Shown here piece after piece: positions 43,702 through 54,119 of a stretch of 64,000 nt of DNA. Made by a program: the position numbers and the translations under genes. The DNA lies in contig JAAOOA010000066.1 in the NCBI GenBank assembly GCA_012861695.1, forward strand, positions 1,762,419 to 1,826,418, in the 5' to 3' direction. Each line of letters opens with the position of its first letter. Position 1 is the first letter of the stretch. The notes under the pieces are model-generated. The model was not told the origin of the DNA. It saw only the letters and a program-made list of their open reading frames with translations, and made no database searches. This DNA comes from Trematomus loennbergii. Taxonomy: Eukaryota; Chordata; Actinopteri; Perciformes; Nototheniidae.

Positions 43702-44541
43702 TTTACAATCAACCCGGTATCACGGCAAGACGTGAACATGTGACGATTTACCATGCTGGGAGACGTGAAGATGTCACGATTTCGTCCCTTCAAACGTGAC
43801 AGTTACACGGTATTGTTAACATGGCCCAACCAGTGGAGATATACCCGGAAATGCCAAGCAAATGCTACCCCGACGGTCGGTTGTTATTTTCAATATTAAT
43901 ATAATAATGATTTATTGTTTAATAGTAACACTCGATTTCGCCGATTTTCTTGTTGCCCCAGCTGGTCGACACCTCTTTTAGCAGAAGCAAAGGCTACATT
44001 AATGTATTAAATCGATGTTAATCCATGTGTGTGGATGTGGAATTAACGGACGTGACGTTGTGCGATTGCGTTGCCAGGCAACAGCTTCGGTTCATGTTAA
44101 TTTACAAACTCTTCAACTAGAACCGTAGTTATATTTAAAAACATTTTAGAAGGCCTCACGAAATACTTTAATGTAAATTTAAATTTAAATGTGAAGGAAT
44201 ATGTGTATAACAAAATACATCCGTCATAAAAAATACCAGAAACAGACGAAGGCAAGGTCCTCAGCTCGGTGATTCGATGGTTTAGCCGCAATGCACGTTG
44301 GGAAATGGTGTTTATGCGATGTGAAATCCGAAAACATAAAAATAAAAATAATACTTTATTCCGAGTGTGCTTGCTTTTCTCTTTGAAAGTCATCACATAA
44401 CGGCATTGTAATACACGGTTCGGCTGCATTAAATATGACATATCTGCCGTAGTTCTCTATTTATAGAGCCCTGATGAGAAGACTTCTAGACAAACAGGAA
44501 GCACTGCCGCCAAAACTGAAAACGTGACGTGGATCATAAAT

Positions 44542-46104
44542 CAGGGTTCTTACACCTTTTCCAAAGTCAAATTCAAGCACTTTTCAAGCATTTTCAAGGT
44601 GCATTTTCAAGCTTTTCAAGCATCTTACAGCTGTTGTAAATTACATATTTATATACACATACTTATACTCAAATGATTATTTCCCTACCTCACATTAAAT
44701 CAGATGTTCTTTATGCTATAAACAACCAAATGTGTGTTTCATAATAGCATTCTACATGAGGATGAAAAATTAAAAATGTTAGAAAAGAAAACTAAGTTTA
44801 ATATTTCAAAATGAGTGACCCATCTGTAGACTGGGCATCCCATATAACCTGGCTGAGCCAATATAAAACAATCAGCCAAATAACTTTTCAATATATTATT
44901 GATTACTATTTTTTACTTTTAGGTTGGCAGTAAACACAAGTCAGAGGTAAATGGTGTACTTTGACTCCACTACATGTATTTAATACCTTTAGTTACTTTA
45001 CAGATGTGGATGAATGATGTGAAATATAATCAAGTGTTAAATCAGACTTTAGTTCCACCTGGAGTAAATTCACAAGCTACTCTGTAGTATACAAAGTCAT
45101 TCAAACTAGCTGCAACTTTACCAGCTTTGATAACACTTTCATGATCAATCATTATAAAACATATCATATACAATTATTAGGGATGCTCCGATCGCCAATT
45201 TTGGAGCCGATCGCCGGAATCAGTATCGGCCGATACCGATATCGCTCTCTTTTCCTCTCTCCCCTCTCTCTCTCTCCTGACAGCCCGTCAGTATCTCCTG
45301 CAGCTCACTGATCCAGTAATGAGCGACCCGACAGTGAAGAATAAATATATTTATAACTAGTTTAGCTTGTTCCAGAGGTAGATAAAATAGCTAAGTGTGT
45401 TAGGTCTAACTCTTAATGTGTGTTCTGCTCCGCTCACCGGTCCGTCACAGCGGGTGGAGCTGCAGGATTTCTGCTTCACACACACGTTGCATACCGCTAT
45501 TTTATTGTCATTTTCGGACACTTAAAATACTGCCAGACTAGTGAAGCCATTTTGGCGAGCTTGTTTTGCCGCGCACAGAGAAAAGTGTCATGTATTTTAC
45601 ATGCAACGATAGCCTAATCTAAAATGCTCTACTTGGCGTACCTTTCGTGTGGTGTGTGGCTCGTCAGCGCAGACTCTCGCATCGTTATTGTTGCACACTT
45701 TGCAGGAGGCTACTCTTGGGCTTCGCTTGACCCTCGTCTTAGCCATGGCTTGTATTTGTCTTCTGCTAGCCAACGCTCGTTGAAACGGCAACCTCCTGGC
45801 ATACTGTCATCTATCACTCTCATCAGAATGCCCAGGTCACACACGTAACAAAAACACTTGCCGGTCACGCGCATTGCGCGGGAAGGCCGGAGCGGAGCTG
45901 TTTTATGTAAAAGCGAAGCAATTAAGCGCGCTCCGACTTCTTTATTTTCTTTTAATCTAAAAAGCGAAGTAAAGCATTTACAATTTCAAGCACTTTATCC
46001 CAAATTCAAGCACCATTCCCAAAATTCAAGCACTTTTCAAACCTTGAAAACACCTCGTACAATTTCAAGCATTTTCAAGGATTTCCAGCACCGTACGCAC
46101 CCTG
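44542..46104. mobile_element. hAT element in the left arm
   Basis: Termini CAGGGTTCTTACACCTTTTC and (complement) CAGGGTGCGTACGGTGCTGG, with a 6-bp duplication ATAAAT at 44536-44541 and 46105-46110. The opposite arm keeps the empty site (complement of 47506-47524), which proves the insertion. Repeated TTCAAGCAC / TTTTCAAGC motifs lie near both ends. hAT lineages with 6-bp duplications are known; 8 bp is commoner. Confidence 0.88.
44930..45250. mobile_element. Nested hAT fragments
   Basis: 44945-45175 matches the middle of the MITE at 52745-53266 (GATGTGGATGAATGATGTGA, TTCACAAGCTAC). 45179-45240 begins TAGGGATGCTCCGATCG and continues through ATCGGCCGATACCGATATCG, the start of another common hAT family. 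Both are partial. Confidence 0.65.
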
Positions 46105-46674
46105 ATAAATATATCAGCAATTAAACAACATCTTACATTTCTTTTCACACAATACGTCTCCTTGCAGTATCAACACTAATTCGGCTGACTTTTATATTTG
46201 ATCCAATTGGTAGATAGGCTGTATTTACACCATAACGGTGCACAGCTGATAGAAAGGCACATCTAGTGGTTAAAGCACGTTATTGAATTTTATTATTTTA
46301 TTATTTTTCACAAAAATGAAACCATCAATAGCAAAAACAGAATTAACTGTCATTAGTAAACCACTCAAATAAAAAGATCATAAGTGGTTTTGTTTTACAT
46401 ATATTTTAAGGATAATAATAGCAATGTAACACTGTCTATGACACTTACTGTATAACACTGATTTGAAAAACATACAGAAAAAACTAATTCACTGCCCTTA
46501 ATAAAGTATTTAAATATACATTTCAGGTGTGCTGTTTTGTTTAGATCATTAACATCTGGAGCTCTTTTAATGTCCTTTTTGATTATTGTTACACCAGGTC
46601 TTGTCAAAACCTTTATTCCATATTCAATATCCATTACTAAACAAAACAGCAATTCTACTCCACTACAATTCAGA

Positions 46675-46800
46675 GGTTATCCTGGTATTTTTACTCCACT
46701 ACATTTATTTTAGTTACTTTGCAGATTCTGATTAATGATGTGAAATATAAACAACCCTTAAATCAGGCTTTAGTTACACCTGAGTAAAATTCAGGGAAAG
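46675..46800. repeat. Fragment related to the 52745 MITE
   Basis: TTTTTACTCCACTACATTTA, GTTACTTTGCAGATTCTGAT and AATGATGTGAAATATAAAC parallel 52885-52960 with more divergence. It lies in the spacer of the large inverted element. Confidence 0.55.
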
Positions 46801-47887
46801 GTGATTGTCAAGTGCCAACAATAGGAGAGATATTTGATAGTTGCTGCTTGAGAAGACTAAACATTTATCTGCAGATCCCTATAAAGTATATTCATTACTC
46901 GTTATTCTCTACTAATAGTTAATTAAAGACTGTATATAATGGCTATTTTGCATATCCCTTTCAAGATTTCAAGATTTTCTAAGGTTCATTGACATATCAT
47001 ATACACAACTAATTCAATAACGTGCTTTAACCACTAGGTGTTGCACACAAGGTACACACAGCCATAATAACTTTGTATTATGAGTGTAGGACACTTGTGT
47101 ATGTATAACATCTGAAGATGTGTAGTTTTATTCATGTTTTCACATAATTGTACAGGATATTGCTATATTATTTCACATGTTTTACTTCTAATATCTGATT
47201 TGTAAAACATCACAGACAGAAAGGTATATCCGTCATTTAACAGTAAGCTATTGCAATTCTGAATCCATAGATGTGTCTCCCATCACCCAAATCCCCTGAC
47301 TATTCTCTCAACTCAGTATTTACATTCTTATATTCAAAGAAAATCAGTAATATCTTTAAAAACTACAAGTCCTTTTATATCAGCTGTCACCGTTATGGTG
47401 TAAATATAACCTATCTACCAATTGGATCAAATATAAAAGTCAGCCGAATTAGTATTGATACTGCAAGGAGACGTATTGTGTGAAAAGAAATGTAAGATGT
47501 TTAATTGCTGATATATTTATGATCCACGTCACGTTTTCAGTTTTGGCGGCAGTGCTTCCTGTTTGTCCAGAAGTCTTCTCATCAGGGCTCTATAAATACA
47601 GAACTACGGCAGATATGTCATATTTAATGCAGCCGAACCGTGTATTACAATGCCGTTATGTGATGACCTCCAAAGAGAAAAGCAAGCACACTCGGAATAA
47701 AGTATTATTTTTATTTTTATGTTTTCGGATTTCACATCGCATAAACACCATTTCCCAACGTGCATTGCGGCTAAACCATCGAATCACCAAGCTGAGGACC
47801 TTGCCTACGTCTGTTTCTGGTATTTTTTATGACGGATGTATTTTGTTATACACATATTCCTTCACATTTAAATTTTAATTTACATTA

Positions 47888-48666
47888 TTACATGGTTTAG
47901 TTGAATACTCGATTCTGATTGGTCAATTCAGAACACGTGACACGTTGTTAATCCAGAACAGACAGACCGCTGTCAAGGATTTATGACCGTTGTTAAGGAC
48001 GCTCAAATCTGCAGAAAGAAGTCCGGTCGATTGAACTGTATACAGTTTGGCAGAAAAGCAAACTGCATGCAGTTTGCTTTTCGAACTGACAAGACAAGAG
48101 CGACAAGGAAACAGCGGAGAATTAACGGACAGAAACCCTCCTTTTTACGCAGCGGTCCAGACATAGACATCAAACGGCGACACATATTCAGTTGCCAGTT
48201 ACTTTTGCATTAGGGCAGGGATATCTAGATACTTTCCAAGGTTTGACATAATGAATTGTGCTACTTTTAAAGCAAGCAACGATGTTTTCAAATCTGTAAT
48301 CAAAAAGCTCCTCAAAAACGCTATCGAAGCAGTTCCTGCCGTTGCAACAGCCTAGTTCAAACATCAACAACGGACTATTTTTCGTAGCGGATGAATGTCA
48401 TTTAAAATCAGTTACAACTATGTTTTAATCATTAAAAACATTTTCTAAAACAATAAAAGCATTTCAATTAATATTGGGAGTCATATCATAACTTTGTTGA
48501 GAATGTGGCCATGTAATAAGCGGGATAATGTGCAGCGACTTGGTCATTATGGGTAAAAGAACACCTTCATGCCGATCTAGATCCCTCCGCTTCGCGTCGG
48601 GCTCCTGATCTGCCTGTCGGTGTTCTTTTACCCATAATGACCGCGTCGCTGCACATTATCCCTTAC
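47888..48666. mobile_element. 779-bp insertion in the right arm
   Basis: The left arm reads through uninterrupted at the equivalent place (44160-44178), and TTA flanks both sides of the insert (47885-47887, 48667-48669). The left end TTATTACATGG is mirrored by CCATGTAATAA at 48509-48519, after which a long hairpin completes the insert. A short inverted pair (GCAAACTGCATGCAGTTTGC) lies at 48057-48076. Superfamily unclear. Confidence 0.7.
48522..48662. repeat. 44-bp-stem hairpin
   Basis: 48522-48565 (GGGATAATGTGCAGCGAC... ...AAAAGAACACC) pairs with 48619-48662 with two mismatches. The loop is 53 nt. It sits at one end of the 779-bp insertion. Confidence 0.92.
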
Positions 48667-49136
48667 TTAAAGTATTTCGTGAGGCCTTCTAAAATGTTTT
48701 TAAATATAACTACGATTCTAGTTGAAGAGTTTGTAAATTAACATGAACTGAAGCTGTTGCCTGGCAACGCAATCGCACAACGTCACGTCCGTTAATTCCA
48801 CATCCACACACATGGATTAACATCGATATAATACATTAATGTAGCCTTTGCTTCTGCTAAAAGAGGTGTCGACCAGCTGGGGCAACAAGAAAATCGGCGA
48901 AATCGAGTGTTACTATTAAACAATAAATCATTATTATATTAATATTGACAATAACAACCGACCGTCGGGGTAGCATTTGCTTGGCATTTCCGTGTATATC
49001 TCCACTGGTTGGGGCATGTTAACAATACCGTGTAACTGTCACGTTTGAAGGGACGAAATCGTGACATCTTCACGTCTCCCAGCATGGTAAATCGTCACAT
49101 GTTCACGTCTTGCCGTGATACCGGGTTGTTTACAAC

Positions 49137-50126
49137 AGTCAAAGTGATTTATTTATGAGAGAAACAGTCCTTGTAATCTGGCTGTAATCTGGAATTAGCT
49201 GTGATGTCCAAACACAGCTGATTCAAAGTCCGGAAGAGGGAAGAAAGTATAGTTTATGAAGAAAATACCCCTCCCTTTAGATATCCAATCAAATCGCCCT
49301 TGGTCAAAGTCCTCAAATATACAAAATAAAAATACATATAGATAGATAGATATACAGGGGATGAAAAAACAACACAATACCTCAAATGTAGAAGAAGAAA
49401 GAAAAAACAAATGTCATTTAAATCCATGTACAGATAACAAAAATAACCACCATAAAACCACTTTAAATCAATTTAAAAGATAAACCAAAATAACTTCAGT
49501 CAGTTTTTTTCCCTTCGAGGTAGGAATAGGAATACATAGTTTTGTTAACTAAAATTCACATACATTTATGGAATCTGCTAGTAAAATATTGTTAAACTTT
49601 TATATGAATTGTTGAAGAGAAATAATACTCGGGAAGTTCAGGTTCAATCCGTTCCTTATTTTAACACGGATTATCGATGAACTTGACGTTGTTCTATAAA
49701 GATTCCTACATTAAGTGTTGGTTGGCTAGTTGGATACTTGCTCACTTTTATTTGGAAGTGCTTTTGGACAATATGATAGTCTCGTAATGGAAAATGTTGA
49801 GCATCACCAGAGATGTTTTCCCCCTGACAATGCCAACAAATGTTAGTAGATTGAGTTTCTTAAAATCGTTGGTAGAGAGGAATCACTCAGATTGGCTGTT
49901 CAGTTTAAGAAAACAGGACAAGAGAAACAAAGGTTGGGAAATCAAGCATATGACTTTAATCAAGAGGGCACTCACAGAGGGTTCTTCTTTTCCCCCTTCA
50001 TCACATCTGATCATTCCAATAAAGAAATGTTTTCACATGCCCATCTGGAATGAAGCTGTTGAGTGAGAGGGGTTGGTCTTTGTTTTTTCATGGGTAAATC
50101 ATAAAAACGATTTGTATATCCACAGC
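49137..50126. other. No gene recognised
   Basis: A short GATA run at 49338-49352; otherwise no feature seen. Confidence 0.4.
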
Positions 50127-50326
50127 AACCCCCAGGAAGTGCTCCGGACTCTGAGGAAAATATTTTCGTAGTGGGCAAACGGCGGTACTACAATTCCTGT
50201 ATCAGTCCGTAACGTCACTGGGCCCAGAAATACTTTTTTCCATTGACATACATTGGGAAAGAGACGTCTGTAAATCAGCGGATAATCTTTTTAAACAAAA
50301 TAAACGACCCTAATTTAATTAGGTCC

Positions 50327-51498
50327 TTAACCTGTTACGCACCGCCCCCCCGGTACCGGGCGGATAAACGCGTCATTTGCAGGAAACAACGTCTAAGGAA
50401 TCTTAATATTTAATAAACTATGAATGTTTTATATCCATGTAACGGGAAGAAACTCAGCTAACTGATCTTTTAAAAAAAAAAATCCAAAAAAAACCCACAA
50501 TGCTAACACTCAGCCTCTGAATTAGCCACGAGCGAAAAAATGTAACCTAAAACTGCACCTAAACTCACTCATAACTCCCTTATTACTTATCCTAGATGCA
50601 CAGCCAACCAATCGATTAGCATCTCCTGGAGACACAGAATCTGTGTAAAAAACCTCAACACTCAGTGATAAACATTTGCGACGCTATAAACGAAAGCGTA
50701 CATCATAACATGTGGAGCTAGGTAGCTAGAAACGCTAACATGGCTTACCTTGGTCAAAACTGGTCTTCAATGGCATTAAATGATAAAAAAACGATGCTGC
50801 AGTTAATCCATAGGTTAATCCAATGTGTCTGTGTCCTCTTTGAAATGATTTCTGATAATCCATAAGCAATAAAACTGCTTTTTAGTTTCCAAATGTCAGA
50901 GCGAGAGATCGGTCCACTCTGCTGCAAAATTACATGCGCGAAGCCCCCACCTCTTCTCTTCACAACGTGTGTGTGTGGGGGACTCCCCCTTCGATTCTAT
51001 TGGCTCTAACGGTCAGAAAGAGGTGTCAACCATCCAAATCGACCAAGGGGGGCCAGAGATATGGAAAAAAAAACATTTTCTCCCAAATCACCTCAGAGGT
51101 GGAGTGGTTTTGGCTAAACCTCTCTAAAAAGGTCAAATGTCACTTGTTTTGCATCAATCTTGATACAGGGTACTTATTATATGTTGTACTTTGGATTCCT
51201 AAAGCTTTTAATCTACTAACCCATCATCCAAGGGTAGTTTTCACGATAAGTAAAAAAGAATTTTTGGACGGACACTATAATTTACAGTTTTTTACTATGT
51301 AAAATCTGAATTTTCTTTAAAATAAAAACATCTATATTGATTATGACACTTCTACATCCAACTCACAAATGTAACCTTGATTTGATAAAAGAAATTATTC
51401 ATATAACCCTTTTAGAAGTTAAGTTGTAGTCATTTGTTTTGGGCATGTCATTTTCGAGCCTGAAACATGAAAAACAGGCTTGGTGCTTAACAGGTTAA
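50327..51498. mobile_element. piggyBac-like element (CCTGTTAMGCACC termini)
   Basis: TTAA at 50327-50330 and 51495-51498 encloses inverted termini CCTGTTACGCACC and (complement) CCTGTTAAGCACC. The host sequence continues sensibly across the junction (TAGGTCC... AAAGTTGTAAATTC). About 1.17 kb. No transposase frame is seen; the 122-codon frame at 50934 has no domain. Confidence 0.82.
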
Positions 51499-51858
51499 AG
51501 TTGTAAATTCACTAAAAGCCGAATCCAGTTTTATTTTCTCTCTCCATTCATTCTACTGAGCCGAGAGTGGTAGCTCGGGGGCGGGGCTTAAAGGGAAACT
51601 CAACTGTGCATGCTCTATGAGCGAACAACTGTGAAGTTTTGCTTTCGAAAATGTCAGGCCATTTTGTCTTCATGCGCCAATAAGCATCTCTCATAGGAAA
51701 TAACGAGGCCTCGCCTCCAATGCTGTATCCAGTTCTTATTCGCTCTGTGCACAAGATGGCGTCTATCAACTTCCGGCGGGTGGGGGTGAGGGCGAGTACT
51801 TCCGGTTTGAGGACAGAGTTTTGACAGTTTGTTTGTTGACATAGACACCAAGAGCAAG

Positions 51859-52427
51859 AATGAGTGGATTTAGGGTTAAAGAAAGGCGATTGGCCTTCCA
51901 GCGGGTAAGAAAGTCGGCACTGCATTGCTGTGTTTTCATTAATTTCCGATTGATGCTGAGGTAAAGGCTCATGGCTGATCAAGGTCCGTAGGGACAATTT
52001 CAGCCCCACAAAAAATACCTGTGTGTGTAGTAGGCATTTTCAACAAGGAGACTTATTGGTCACAGCTGGAGGACTGAAAAGATTACAGAAAGGAGCTACA
52101 CCTGTTCTCTTTGCCTGGAATAATTACGAGTTACCTACACCAAGACGAAATGTTTGGGAGCGTCGGCCGAGGGCAGAGAGCCCCACCCCGGACTTGACAG
52201 CTGAGTACGAGGTGGAAACAGTTGCACAGCCTGATCATGACTACTGTCTAACTCCAGTGACGGCAGTGATGGCAAATCAGGTGGCCGACGAGAGCGAAGC
52301 CTTGAAAATTAAGATTAGGGAGCTCCAACTCCAGCTGGAAGTGTTACAACTGCGAACTCGTTTCGGGATACAACGCCTGGCAGGGTCGGACGAGGACATT
52401 CGTTTCTACACCAGGTTGGTTTATAAG
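51859..52427 (+). pseudogene. THAP-domain transposase, N-terminal part
   Basis: From ATG 51859 (MSGFRVKERRLAFQ) the zinc-finger region needs several frame changes: LHCCV first, then FPIDAEVKA, then VRRDNFSPTKNTCVCSRHFQ. The last stretch gives the Cys and His ligands of a C2CH THAP finger. From about 52023 one frame is open: GDLLVTAGGLKRL, KGATPVLFAWNN (the AVPxxF-like end of THAP domains), a linker, a predicted coiled coil (KIKIRELQLQLEVLQL) and FGIQRLAGSDEDIRFYTRL, typical of the start of the DDE_Tnp_4-type catalytic region. It is cut at 52427 by a hAT, so the DDE core is absent. Confidence 0.75.
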
Positions 52428-53520
52428 CAGGGGTGCACATCACTTTTTTAGTGAGTTACTCAGATGAGTACCAGGAGACAGCGTTTGGTACTCACCCCAC
52501 ACGTAGCGTGGTGTTAATAAGTGCAGTCTTCCTCACTGTCCTCCTCAGTGTCTTCCTCACTGTCCTCTATTTACACTTCTTGCATGGTAGATGATGAAGA
52601 TGCACCTCCCTGTCCCTGTTTAAACCTCCAATTTGCTTTCTCCAAACTTGTTGCCAAAACTGTGAAGTCCTTGCATTTCCTGAGGCCAAGTTGAAGGATC
52701 AAATACTAAGAAATGATCACATGACTTGAAGTCATATCTGATTTCAGAGGTGGGAAGGAACAAAGTACACTTATTCAAGTACTGTACTTAGGTACAATTT
52801 TGAGATACTTGTACGTTACTTGAGTATTTCTATTTTATGCTACTTTGTACATCTACTCCACTACAGTTCAGAGGTAAATGTTGTACTTTTACTCCACTAC
52901 ATGTATTTAATCCCTTTAGTTACTTTACAGATGTGGATGAATGATGTGAAATATAATCAAGTGTTAAATCAGACTGTAGTTCCACCTGGAGTAAATTCAC
53001 AAGCTACCCTGCAGTATACAAAGTCATTCAAACTAGCTGCACCTTTACCAGCTTTGAGAACACTGTAATGATCAGTAATTATAAAACATATCATATATAT
53101 TATTCTGAAATGGACCAATCTGCAAAATAACTACTTTTACTTTTGGTACTTTAACTATATTTTGATGATAATACTTTTCAAATTTTACTTGAGTAACATT
53201 TTGAATGCAGGACTTTTACTGTAACAGAGTATTCTACACAAGATCTGAGTACTTCTTCCACCTCTGTCTGATTTCAAACTCGTCCATTAACACCCTGAGT
53301 AAGTTTGCAGCTGTGTGTTCTGATCCACTTTGTTGTAAATACAACTGCAGCAGCTTGACCACAGAGCGTGAACGTTGTGATCAGCTGATTTTGCGCAGTT
53401 CTCCAGTGTGTGCGTGTGCACAGTAGTTTACTCCACTGAGTGTTGACAAGAAACACGTGTAGACGAAATATGTGTTTTGTTTTGATGACCTATCAGGTAC
53501 GCAAAGGCGCGTAGTGAAGC
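52428..53520 (-). mobile_element. hAT element (GGGTGCACA family), right part truncated
   Basis: Starts CAGGGGTGCACATCAC, matching the right end of the MITE at 31170 in reverse. Interior matches continue at 53340-53400 (complement of AACAGCTGATCACAACGTTC). The other terminus is missing before the TTAA element at 53525. On the minus strand near 52640-52720 the frame reads LVFDPSTWPQEM, a phrase resembling DPxxWP stretches of some hAT transposases. Confidence 0.7.
52745..53266. mobile_element. hAT MITE (522 bp)
   Basis: Termini CAGAGGTGGGAAGGAAC and (complement) CAGAGGTGGAAGAAGTAC, with a perfect 8-bp duplication TCTGATTT at 52737-52744 and 53267-53274. The interior is rich in ACTTTTACT and TACTTGAGTA motifs. 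Partial relatives lie at 44945 and 46675. Confidence 0.93.
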
Positions 53521-53524
53521 TAAT

Positions 53525-53745
53525 TTAAAGGACACCTATCATGCTATATTTAAATGATATATTGTAGGGCCATACCTATATAAGGTATATTTATACGTTT
53601 CTGTTTTCAAAATACCAAACAGATCATGCATTTTAGCCATGCCTCATTTCGCTCTATGTGCTGTTTGCTGTCTACGGGGCTGATTCTGCTGACCACGCCC
53701 CCTTGCAGGAGAGGGGAGCCGTGCTCAGCTAGCCCTGACACTCAC
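53525..53745. mobile_element. TTAA element (GACCTATCATG family), left part
   Basis: Starts TTAAAGGACACCTATCATGC and follows 39723-39792 then 40744-40885 closely, without the hAT insertion. It diverges near 53740 and no right end was found, so it is truncated. Confidence 0.85.
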
Positions 53746-53897
53746 TCTCCCTGAAGGTAGATCTTTGTTTGAAACTGTGGGGAATTGGACATCATTCATG
53801 TTATCCAAAAAAACGTAATCGTACATCATTAAAACACTTGACACTGTATCAAGCCTGTCAAGTTGTCAAAGTTAGCCAGTAACTACAGCTTTGTTTG

Positions 53898-54101
53898 TCA
53901 CTTACCTTCATAATTGTCGATGTAACTGGATATGTACATCTTGAACCCCTTTTCTCTTTTGCTCCTCGGGGCTGAGTTTGGTGCTTGTACCAGCCGATGT
54001 ACATCACTGATGGTAACCTTCGGTAGGTCTTGGAGACATCGAGTGTAAAAATATGCCATCTTCTTGCCTTGCTGAGGTAACGTTAACGTTAGCCTTCTCA
54101 C
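53898..54101 (-). pseudogene. First exon of a transposon-type protein (ISL2EU second gene?)
   Basis: The minus-strand frame reads MAYFYTRCLQDLPKVTISDV then KGFKMYISSYIDNYEG and runs into a consensus splice donor G|GTAAGT near 53906. This N-terminal pattern (Phe/Tyr-rich start, LPxV, KGFKxYxxxYI) is one I associate with teleost transposon proteins that continue into SWIM-finger and YqaJ-type nuclease regions. Neither is present here, so this is inference. ISL2EU elements carry such a second gene beside the transposase, which fits the THAP remnant on the other strand 1.5 kb away. Downstream exons are missing or replaced by the TTAA element. A host exon cannot be excluded. Confidence 0.5.
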
Positions 54102-54119
54102 TTCGCTCTACCTTAGAAC

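Larger units (their letters stand above)
43710..49128. mobile_element. 5.4-kb element with ~1-kb inverted arms (foldback-like)
   Basis: Termini CAACCCGGTATCACGGCAAG on the left and its complement on the right, flanked by TTTACAAT (43702-43709) and TTTACAAC (49129-49136), a 7-of-8 duplication. The left arm is 43710-44541 plus 46105-46289; the right arm is 47017-47044, 47390-47887 and 48667-49128. The arms are nearly identical by eye. The spacer is about 46290-47016. A hAT element sits in the left arm and a 779-bp element in the right; the right arm also has ~345 bp (47045-47389) not seen in the left. Beyond the termini the flanks no longer match, so it is a bounded unit rather than an open-ended inverted duplication. 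No transposase is recognised, and the superfamily is unknown. Confidence 0.85.
50127..52427 (+). mobile_element. ISL2EU-like (THAP) DNA transposon remnant, 5' part
   Basis: The left boundary is approximate. The upstream region (50235-50300) has a relative at 38150-38250. It is broken by a TTAA element (50327-51498) and cut off by a hAT at 52428. It carries a decayed THAP-domain transposase start. The element type is inferred from THAP plus the following transposase motif and from the unusual gene start at 53898-54101. Confidence 0.55.

Noticed and set aside
47888..48666. Helitron
   Set aside because: The hairpin end is suggestive, but the stem is far longer than a Helitron 3' hairpin, no TC/CTRR ends are seen, and a TTA target duplication is apparent.
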